From: Lewinellaceae bacterium
GTDB taxonomy: Bacteria; Bacteroidota; Bacteroidia; Chitinophagales; Saprospiraceae
Length of the DNA: 64,000 nt
Assembly (NCBI GenBank): GCA_020636355.1
Contig: JACJYB010000002.1
Location: 496,001-560,000 of the forward strand
Direction: 5' to 3'
Of the stretch, positions 57,187 through 64,000 are shown piece by piece (position 1 is the first letter of the stretch; every line of letters starts with the position of its first letter). The notes beneath the pieces were generated by a model, which made no database searches, was not told the origin of the DNA, and saw nothing but the letters and a program-made list of their open reading frames with translations. The position numbers and the translations under genes are program-made.

Positions 57187-60100
57187 CTAATTTTCGAAAA
57201 TGGGAATATTTACAATTACTTTGGTACCGGATGGTTTGCCTTCATCAAATAGATCTTCAATATTAAAGTTCAAATGATAACCATCTACCTTTTGATAAAC
57301 TTCTTTCCTTTCCTCCATCATCTGCAAACCACGGCTTTTGTGGGCCCCAATCGATTTTTCCTTGATCATCACCGATTGCAATCGGCCAATTCCGTTATCC
57401 TGTATCAGAATATGAATATTCTTACCCGCCTGATTCACCCTCAACTGTAAGTGGCCTTTTTCTTTTTTATGAAATAACCCGTGATTAATGCTGTTTTCTA
57501 CAAAAGGTTGTAAAAACAATGCCGGAATTTGAACATTCATGTCCTTCACCGATCCATCGACATCCATTTCAAAGTCAAATTTATCATTGAATCGCATCCG
57601 TTCGAGCTCGACATAAGTGGCTACAATTTTCAATTCGTCCCGTAGTGAAATGTATTTATTCTTTGAGGCTTCCAGAACCGATCGTATCAAATAAGCAAAT
57701 TTACTAATGTATAACTCACAAGCTTTCTTATTGTTGGAGTGGACAAAATATTGTATCGCGCTGAGTGCATTAAAAATAAAATGAGGGTTCATCTGGGCTT
57801 GCAAAGCCTGCATTTCCAATTCGGCAAATCGCTTGGTAATTAACGCTTTTTGTCTTTCTTCCTCCGCAATGATCATCGTACGGCGCTTGATATATCCGTA
57901 TATTAATCCCCCTGCGCTGAGTAACAGAAATATGATGAAATAAGGACTTTTGTAGAATACGTTTTTGACGTGTATCGGCATTTCCCATTCTTCCTCCAGC
58001 CAATTTCCGGCAATATTGGTGCCCCGGATTCTCAGGGTATAAAAACCGGGACTCAATTGTTCGATGCGGATCCGGTTGCTTTTTGTAATATTCCAACTTC
58101 CCGCCTCCTGAATTTTATACGCCAGGGTCATATTCTGCGCATTCATGTTATCCGGATGGTAAAACTGCAACTCCAGAAATACATCGGAAGGCCGCATGAC
58201 TATTTCTTTCAGGAATGGAACTTCATCGGTATGCCTCACCAGACCTAAATTCCGGTTTAATTGATTGATTGCCACCAGGCGTAATCCCTTATCCAAATCT
58301 TTATCCCGAAGTTGGTCCGGATAAAATACACTTACGCCATTCATGCCACCAAAATAAAATTGACCACGATGATCCTTTAATACGGATAACCGGTTAAATT
58401 CCGTGTGACTGATGCCACTCTGTTCTAAATAATTGGTTATTAATCCATCCTTTACATTGATAAAGGACAGCCCATTGAAGGTGCCAAGCCAGAAATTACC
58501 GGAAGCATCCTGCAATATGCTGCAGACCGTCAAATTATTCAACCCGGCTTCAGCATCGTACTTTTGCATCACCTTGCTTGTTCTGGGATTGTATAAAATA
58601 AACCCGCCTTCGGTGCCCAAGGCTACTTCTTCCTGATTGACCAGATAAAGATCCAGAATTTGTTCATTAGGCAATTGATTGGATTGGGTCCATGACTGCC
58701 ATTCATTTTTATCCGGATCCACGCGAAATAATCCATTTTGTGTACCCAACCACACTTTTTGCAAGGAATCCACCTTAACACAGTTAGGCAAAGCATCATC
58801 CAGTGGATTTTCCTGATCTTTATTTTTCCATAATTCGAATTGCTTTGAAATCAAGCTAAATCGCATCAGCAGTCCTCCGTTATCAACATTTCTACGCACC
58901 GCAAGCCAAATGCTGCTTCTGAATCGATCATATACCAGATCCCGCACCAGCATATCGGATCCAATCCAAAACAAGTGTGATCTGCGGCTTTTGATATTGT
59001 AAGAAAACAAATACGCATTTTGCTCCTGGTCGCACAAACTACCCCAAATCAAGGTGCTGTCTACCATAGCGAGGTTTGAACTGCAACTCAAGGGCAGATA
59101 CCGGTTTTGCAATGTATCGTGCAGATGGAGAAGTATCGCCTGGGAATGTTCATGATCTGCCGATAATTCATGTAAAACGTCAAATTCCCGGATGGCAAAA
59201 ATTCTTCCGTCCGGTGCTTCTGCCATCCCCCGCATCACAGCGCCCCACTGGCCTTTCATGATCTTTTTTGCAAAAAAGTTATGGATCTTATTACCCGATT
59301 TGTACAGGTAGTAAGCACCGGTAGGGGTCGCCAGGGTAGCCTCATTGAAAATATTATCGCTGTATAAATCACTGATTATTTCTCCCCCGTCAATATTCAG
59401 GTAGAGAGGCACCACTTCATTTTTTGGGGTAATAATGACATATCCTTTGGGCGTCTTAAAATTACTCCGCAATGCATAAATGATATTATCCTGACGATCC
59501 TGAAACCCATTGTCAAAATATTCGCTGGAGGAAACAAAGCCGAAATGCTCCGTAGTCATGGTCATCAAATCCAGTCGAAATATTCCGGGAACGTACTCAT
59601 AGGACAACAGGGCATCCCGGTTTCCCCTGGGTGCAATGGAGTTTAAAGTTCCCCGCAGAGGATATTGCTCCAGTTGTTGATCGTGGATTAACAGGAGGGT
59701 ATCACTGATGAGGTTTCCAACAAAAATGGTATTGTCATTGGTTCGGATCAATAGCTCATTAGGGTCCCAATTGGCCGGAATCACGTATTTCCGTACCAAC
59801 CTGGTACCATTTTGCAGTTTAACGTAAATCTCAATTTCACTTTGATTCCCCGTGATCCATAACAACCTTCTTCGGTCCAGCGGATAAAACCGGATCATGT
59901 TGGCAAATGGAAAATCCTCATAACTTACACTTAGATTGATGGCATTGATTCGATCATACCCGGTCTGCCGGTCCTCATAAAAGACCCATAAATTTTCAGC
60001 ATCCGGCATCCGGACACTTTGAATATGAGCTCCTGAAAGGTGGCGATCCTTGTCCTTTATGTTAAACTCAAGGAATCGTTCACCATCAAAACGGGAGATG

Positions 60101-60348
60101 GCATTTTCCGTAACAAACCAATAGAATCCGAGTGAATCTTTAAATGTTTGCTTCAACTGACCGCCGGGCAGCCCCTGATTCCGGTCCCAATGATAGACCG
60201 TCTCGTATTTTAGTTCGCCGGCAGGACTGATAAACATTTCATTTGAAAGGGTATCCTGTCCCCTCACCACATAGGTTGTCAGCAACATACATAGTTGGAT
60301 GAGCGCCAAACCCATCCATCGAAACCAATATATCTTTTCGCTGACCAT
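57187..60348 (-). CDS. Two-component regulator propeller histidine kinase (LytS-type kinase core)
   Basis: About 1053 residues. N-terminal signal or membrane anchor (MGLALIQLCMLLTTYVV); a periplasmic two-component-regulator propeller domain with W-x-x-T/G-x-N-G-L/I blades (e.g. LPGGQLKQTFKDSLGFYWF and LWLGTQNGLFRVD types); a Y_Y_Y-like Ig domain (about 720-790); a membrane helix near 810; and the HisKA_7TM-independent 'His_kinase' core, PHFIFNAL at about 850 with the phospho-His, and an ATP-binding domain with DNGIG at about 984. The longer ORF begins at 60426; I prefer the ATG at 60348, which directly precedes the signal-anchor. The pair with the LytTR regulator is a complete system; the signal is unknown. 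Confidence 0.92.
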   Translation of the reverse strand: MVSEKIYWFRWMGLALIQLCMLLTTYVVRGQDTLSNEMFISPAGELKYETVYHWDRNQGLPGGQLKQTFKDSLGFYWFVTENAISRFDGERFLEFNIKDKDRHLSGAHIQSVRMPDAENLWVFYEDRQTGYDRINAINLSVSYEDFPFANMIRFYPLDRRRLLWITGNQSEIEIYVKLQNGTRLVRKYVIPANWDPNELLIRTNDNTIFVGNLISDTLLLIHDQQLEQYPLRGTLNSIAPRGNRDALLSYEYVPGIFRLDLMTMTTEHFGFVSSSEYFDNGFQDRQDNIIYALRSNFKTPKGYVIITPKNEVVPLYLNIDGGEIISDLYSDNIFNEATLATPTGAYYLYKSGNKIHNFFAKKIMKGQWGAVMRGMAEAPDGRIFAIREFDVLHELSADHEHSQAILLHLHDTLQNRYLPLSCSSNLAMVDSTLIWGSLCDQEQNAYLFSYNIKSRRSHLFWIGSDMLVRDLVYDRFRSSIWLAVRRNVDNGGLLMRFSLISKQFELWKNKDQENPLDDALPNCVKVDSLQKVWLGTQNGLFRVDPDKNEWQSWTQSNQLPNEQILDLYLVNQEEVALGTEGGFILYNPRTSKVMQKYDAEAGLNNLTVCSILQDASGNFWLGTFNGLSFINVKDGLITNYLEQSGISHTEFNRLSVLKDHRGQFYFGGMNGVSVFYPDQLRDKDLDKGLRLVAINQLNRNLGLVRHTDEVPFLKEIVMRPSDVFLELQFYHPDNMNAQNMTLAYKIQEAGSWNITKSNRIRIEQLSPGFYTLRIRGTNIAGNWLEEEWEMPIHVKNVFYKSPYFIIFLLLSAGGLIYGYIKRRTMIIAEEERQKALITKRFAELEMQALQAQMNPHFIFNALSAIQYFVHSNNKKACELYISKFAYLIRSVLEASKNKYISLRDELKIVATYVELERMRFNDKFDFEMDVDGSVKDMNVQIPALFLQPFVENSINHGLFHKKEKGHLQLRVNQAGKNIHILIQDNGIGRLQSVMIKEKSIGAHKSRGLQMMEERKEVYQKVDGYHLNFNIEDLFDEGKPSGTKVIVNIPIFEN

Positions 60349-60491
60349 GTGGATAAATTTAAACAAAATTTTATCCCGTCCGGTTTTCCGGAAACTTTGA
60401 ACCACCCACTTCGATCCCCTCATCATTTCTTACAAACGAAAGAGGCTAAACGGATGGTATAAGCTGCTGATCCTTGCCGTACCTTCATGGA

Positions 60492-61697
60492 ATGAATGCA
60501 TTCGACGTGATTGTTGTGGGAGGGGGTATTGTAGGATTGTCTACCGCTTACCGGATTTCCTCCAAATACCCCAGCTGGAAAATAGCTGTCCTCGAAAAGG
60601 AATCCGATATCGCAAGCCATCAAACCAGTCATAATAGCGGGGTCATTCATTCCGGAATCTATTATCGTCCCGGCAGTTTCAAAGCGACATTGTGTCAGCA
60701 AGGCTATCGTCAGCTGATCGATTTTTGCGAGCAGGAAGGTATTGAATTCGAACGCTGTGGCAAAGTCATTGTAGCCACAACTCCTGATCAAATACCCCGG
60801 TTGCAGGCTATCCAAGAGCGAGGTATCCAAAATGGGTTGGAGCATGTCGAGTGGTGGGGCCCTGAAAAAACCAGAGAACGGGAACCTCATGTGGCAGCCA
60901 TTGCTTCTCTATTCGTTCCTCAGGCGGGTATCATTCGTTTTGCAGATGTGGCTCACAAATTCGCAGTCAGGCTTCTTGAATCTGGTGGCGAAATCCATTA
61001 CAACTCGCGTGTAATAGCAATGCATGCGGAACAGAAGCAGGTTATCCTTGAGACAACTTCTGAAATACTTACTGCAAAATTGGTCATCACCTGTGGAGGA
61101 CTGTGGGCAGACCGGCTAGCGCGGATGACTTTAGCCCATTTAGATGTACGCATTCTGCCATTCCGGGGTGAATATTATGCTCTAAAGCAAGAAGCAAGGC
61201 ATCTGGTTAACCATCTTATCTATCCGGTTCCAAACCCTGCCCTACCCTTTCTCGGCGTACATTTTACGCGTCGGATCTCAGGAATCATTGATGTTGGTCC
61301 CAGTGCAGTCCTGGCCTGGGCCAGAGAAGGCTACCGCCGTACGGATTTTTCCTGGCGCGACATGAAGGACTGGATCGGATTTGCAGGCTCCTGGAAGTTG
61401 TTCCGTGGTTATTGGAAAATTGGGTTGGATGAATACCATCGTTCCTTTTCGAAAAAAGCATTCATCAAAGCAGCCCAACATTTGATCCCCGAATTATCAG
61501 CAGATCAGGTGGAAGAAGCCCCATCAGGTGTTCGCGCCCAGGCAATTCGAAAAACCGGTGATTTGGAAGAGGATTTCAGATTATTCAAGAAACCCGGAGT
61601 TGTTCATGTTGTAAATGCTCCGTCACCAGCAGCAACCTCATCACTTGCCATCGGAGAATGGATTGCATCCGAAGCCATTACCGCTAAACTGGATTAA
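60492..61697 (+). CDS. lhgO: L-2-hydroxyglutarate oxidase-like FAD-dependent oxidoreductase
   Basis: A 401-residue flavoenzyme of the DAO family. The dinucleotide-binding motif VVGGGIVGLSTAY starts near residue 8. The family segment HNSGVIHSGIYYRPGS (about 48-63) and the C-terminal PGVVHVVNAPSPAATSSLAIG segment, which lines the FAD site, match LhgO/L2HGDH proteins that oxidise L-2-hydroxyglutarate to 2-oxoglutarate. The start ATG at 60492 is preferred over the TTG at 60474 because it puts the motif at the usual distance. The gene converges on the glycosyltransferase gene, with stop codons overlapping by 4 bp. Confidence 0.88.
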   Translation: MNAFDVIVVGGGIVGLSTAYRISSKYPSWKIAVLEKESDIASHQTSHNSGVIHSGIYYRPGSFKATLCQQGYRQLIDFCEQEGIEFERCGKVIVATTPDQIPRLQAIQERGIQNGLEHVEWWGPEKTREREPHVAAIASLFVPQAGIIRFADVAHKFAVRLLESGGEIHYNSRVIAMHAEQKQVILETTSEILTAKLVITCGGLWADRLARMTLAHLDVRILPFRGEYYALKQEARHLVNHLIYPVPNPALPFLGVHFTRRISGIIDVGPSAVLAWAREGYRRTDFSWRDMKDWIGFAGSWKLFRGYWKIGLDEYHRSFSKKAFIKAAQHLIPELSADQVEEAPSGVRAQAIRKTGDLEEDFRLFKKPGVVHVVNAPSPAATSSLAIGEWIASEAITAKLD

Positions 61698-63211
61698 TGG
61701 ATTGTTTTCTTGCGAAGCAGGTAACGCCCACCATAATCGACAATTTTATCGTATTGCGCTTCCAATTTCGGCCAGTCTCCCGCGTCGATGTAATAATAGT
61801 CAAAGCGACCATCTGACTGGATTTCTTTATCATAAACCAATGGTTGCAAATAATCCATCTGGCCGGTGACCCGGTAATATTCCGACGCCGGCATAAATAA
61901 CCAATTCAGACCGAGTGATACAGGCTTAGGATCTTCTTTCGTAATCTCTTGCATCAAAAGCATCATGGATTTGGTATCGGCATCATACCACCATTCCCGG
62001 CAGGAGGTCAGGTTTGCTGCTCTCAATTCGTGATACACCATAAATCCCGCGACGATACTGCCACCGATCCGTATCCAAAGTCCATCCCAGTGACCCCGAA
62101 TAAATAGCCACAGGATCAACGCCAGCAGTGGAATGTACATCAATGCCTTTCGGTTGAAGAGGAATTGCGATCCTAACAACCGGTGTTGGACCAGCATGAT
62201 ACCAAATGATGCAAGCAGTATTAAGACCATTGAAATATAAAAACGATCACCCAATTCCTGCCGTATAAAATAAATACCTAAACCAAAACCTATGGCCGGA
62301 ATCAGTAGGATCAAAAACAGAATCAATGCAGTATTCACTGTAGCATTGCCAAGATAATGCTGGCTGTATAGCGTATCGGATACCAGAATGGATATGGTGT
62401 CCCAGAGTGATGGCGCTCCATAAAGAAATTCGCCTTGGGCTCTTAGTTCCCGGATAGGCAATGCAAGAAAGATGCCCAATAAAACCAATAGCAACACCCC
62501 AGGTACTGCAGATTTTAGGATCCGTTTCCAGGTAGTGCTTCGTTCGTAATAAATAAGGGATAGTCCGATAATACCGTGCGCGATCATAAATGAAGCAAGA
62601 ATGTTCAAAGCCGTAAAATTACTGAGGACCGCCAGCCCCAGGCAGCCATATGCCAAGCCAATATCCTTGACCTTATCATCCCGCATCCAGCGAAAAAGAA
62701 ACCAGATTGCTGTTAACATAAAAGAAACGGATAGTCCATAACCTCTGGCCAACGAAAAAAAATCCAGCAGATACGGATTCATATTCAGAAGAATGAATCC
62801 CACCCATTGCAGGCCCGGTTTTTCCGGAGCCAGGGTAGAAACCAGTCGCACAGACACCAGTAAATACAAGGCATAGGCCATGACATTGGGCAGCCGGATA
62901 GCCCATTCAGATGGACCAAATAATGTCACCGAACCTTGCATTAGCAGGGTATTTAGCAAATGGTTGTTGGCATTTTCCCAGCAGGAGGAAGACCAAAAAC
63001 AAGACCAGACAGAGACATCATGAAAAGCAAGATAGGTATGCGCCTCATCATGCGTCATGGATAAATTCATGGCCCGCATAAAGACATAGATTAAAAGCAA
63101 CAATGCCGTAAAGTACATGTATACTGGGGTAGCCGGACGCATTCGATTGCCTTTGAATTCCATAGGTTGAAGATAACTCATAAGCAGTAATTCAACCTGC
63201 TTAGCCCACAT
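61694..63211 (-). CDS. GT39-like polytopic membrane glycosyltransferase
   Basis: A 505-residue membrane protein with about 11 hydrophobic segments. After the first helix it has the acidic motif MTHDEAHTYLAF, the DE pair of which is typical of GT39/GT-C protein mannosyltransferase-like enzymes. These use polyprenyl-phosphate sugars to glycosylate exported proteins or lipids. A WENANNHLLNTLLMQ loop and an ARGYG segment follow, also common in this class. The start: ATG at 63211 overlaps the bshB1 stop (TGATG); the ORF could formally start at TTG 63214. It is co-transcribed with bshB1, although no functional link is known. Confidence 0.75.
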   Translation of the reverse strand: MWAKQVELLLMSYLQPMEFKGNRMRPATPVYMYFTALLLLIYVFMRAMNLSMTHDEAHTYLAFHDVSVWSCFWSSSCWENANNHLLNTLLMQGSVTLFGPSEWAIRLPNVMAYALYLLVSVRLVSTLAPEKPGLQWVGFILLNMNPYLLDFFSLARGYGLSVSFMLTAIWFLFRWMRDDKVKDIGLAYGCLGLAVLSNFTALNILASFMIAHGIIGLSLIYYERSTTWKRILKSAVPGVLLLVLLGIFLALPIRELRAQGEFLYGAPSLWDTISILVSDTLYSQHYLGNATVNTALILFLILLIPAIGFGLGIYFIRQELGDRFYISMVLILLASFGIMLVQHRLLGSQFLFNRKALMYIPLLALILWLFIRGHWDGLWIRIGGSIVAGFMVYHELRAANLTSCREWWYDADTKSMMLLMQEITKEDPKPVSLGLNWLFMPASEYYRVTGQMDYLQPLVYDKEIQSDGRFDYYYIDAGDWPKLEAQYDKIVDYGGRYLLRKKTIH

Positions 63212-63927
63212 CAACCCAATTGGACCAGATCATCAACACCTATCGGCCGCATGACGTTAAAACCTTCACCGTAGGTGGCTCCGATGCGTCTGCCCATGGT
63301 TGAAGAAACCGACTTTACGTAATTCAAAAACTCCTTACCGGAGATGGGAGAAGAGGGCTCAGGTGAATTTGGGTCATAAAACTGGGATCTAAAAGCCAGA
63401 ATAGCTTCCATCTTCTTGTCCATATGTGCCGTGATGTCTACGATCAGGTCCGGTGTCAGCTGAAAATCCTGAATGTAGTGATAGATGGCTTTGGGTCTCC
63501 ACCGTACCTGCAGAACTCCTTCGTGGTAAGTTTCAATACGATGAAGCCCTGCCAGAAAGCATGCCTGCTCGACCAAGGCACTTGCCCTTCCGTGATCGGG
63601 ATGCCGGTCCTTGATGGCATTTGCTAATACAATATCCGGCTGGCAATACCGGACGAATTCAATGATCGGAAGCATGGATGCTTCGGAGATGTCAAAGAAC
63701 CCATCGGCTAGACCGATGTTATTGCGAAATTCTACTCCCATAATCCGGGCTCCTTCAGCCGCCTCGGCAGCACGGATCTCAGGAGTCCCCCTGGTTCCAA
63801 GCTCTCCTCTGGTCAGGTCAAGAATGCCTACCTTATACCCATCGGCAATGTGTTTTAGAATCGTCCCACTACAACACAATTCCACATCATCCGGATGTAC
63901 GCCAATAGCCAGAATATCTACTTTCAT
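63211..63927 (-). CDS. bshB1: Bacillithiol biosynthesis deacetylase BshB1
   Basis: A 238-residue zinc-dependent LmbE/PIG-L-type deacetylase that removes the acetyl group from N-acetylglucosaminyl-malate in bacillithiol synthesis. Zinc-binding motif HPDD at residues 11-14 and the second metal/active-site motif HPDHGRA at 109-115 are present. The family signature LTRGELGTRGTPEIRAAEA follows (residues 39-57). The last 60 residues, including FRSQFYDP and ATYGEGF, match BshB1. The gene precedes the glycosyltransferase with a 1-bp overlap. The 73 bp to the window edge hold its leader; no clear promoter was found. Confidence 0.95.
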   Translation of the reverse strand: MKVDILAIGVHPDDVELCCSGTILKHIADGYKVGILDLTRGELGTRGTPEIRAAEAAEGARIMGVEFRNNIGLADGFFDISEASMLPIIEFVRYCQPDIVLANAIKDRHPDHGRASALVEQACFLAGLHRIETYHEGVLQVRWRPKAIYHYIQDFQLTPDLIVDITAHMDKKMEAILAFRSQFYDPNSPEPSSPISGKEFLNYVKSVSSTMGRRIGATYGEGFNVMRPIGVDDLVQLG

Positions 63928-64000
63928 GAGTTCAACAATCTTTCAATGGTTCTTTTGATTTTATTTGAATTGGGCTTGGTAAATGTAACAAAGTAGTCTA

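Overview
The window looks like a chromosomal segment from a member of the Bacteroidota, probably a Saprospiria- or Chitinophagia-like gliding or surface-associated heterotroph. The evidence is a SusC/SusD pair, a giant type IX secretion (T9SS) substrate with a gliding-type C-terminal domain followed by a PorP/SprF protein, two long FG-GAP/ASPIC-UnbV lipoproteins, LytTR signalling with a propeller-type histidine kinase, a bacillithiol deacetylase (BshB1), and general absence of Shine-Dalgarno sequences. The exact genus cannot be read from the sequence.

Layout. 1-4.8 kb: a potassium-channel fragment cut by the window edge, a small lipoprotein that is only a TonB-receptor plug domain, an SLC12-like permease, an MscS channel and a nicotinamide-riboside-kinase-like P-loop protein. 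4.8-10.5 kb: a photolyase divergent from a tightly packed carotenoid operon (crtI-crtB-SRPBCC-crtZ-serine hydrolase) in which crtI carries an in-frame TAA stop. 10.5-15.8 kb: ferredoxin, creatininase-family amidohydrolase, two tandem PPK2 genes (the second with a degenerate P-loop), a sodium:solute symporter and small proteins. 15.8-20.8 kb: a leftward series, possibly one transcript, of vanadium-haloperoxidase-like lipoprotein, partner lipoprotein, moaA, moaC and a mobB-like/mobA fusion. 21-25 kb: glmS and a DUF4954-like beta-helix protein, coupled by TAATG. 25-40.2 kb: a leftward nutrient-acquisition region with a propeller lipoprotein, a membrane-anchored LuxR-type regulator, an SGLT-like symporter, susC, susD, a terminator, and two overlapping FG-GAP/ASPIC-UnbV lipoproteins.

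40.5-55.7 kb: the dominant feature, a 14-kb gene for a 4667-residue Cys- and Thr/Ser-rich secreted adhesin. It has two different tandem arrays. One contains 17 consecutive 84-residue units and the other 31 consecutive 51-residue intervals, both with exact spacing, and both show a higher-order period (5 units and 4 units). It ends in a T9SS type-B sorting domain and is followed by its probable PorP/SprF partner. Its start codon lies in one arm of a perfect 10-bp inverted repeat.

55.7-64 kb: a 763-bp stretch with no convincing gene between two terminators, then a LytTR response regulator with a propeller histidine kinase, an L-2-hydroxyglutarate-oxidase-like flavoprotein, a GT39-like membrane glycosyltransferase and bshB1.

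How it works together (inference): the right-hand half looks like surface biology. It has SusCD uptake with nearby lipoproteins, an SGLT-like inner-membrane symporter, a giant T9SS-exported adhesin and its outer-membrane partner, and a two-component system. The left half is stress and light physiology (photorepair, carotenoids, polyphosphate, ion channels) plus cofactor biosynthesis. No rRNA, tRNA, CRISPR, phage or insertion sequence was recognised.
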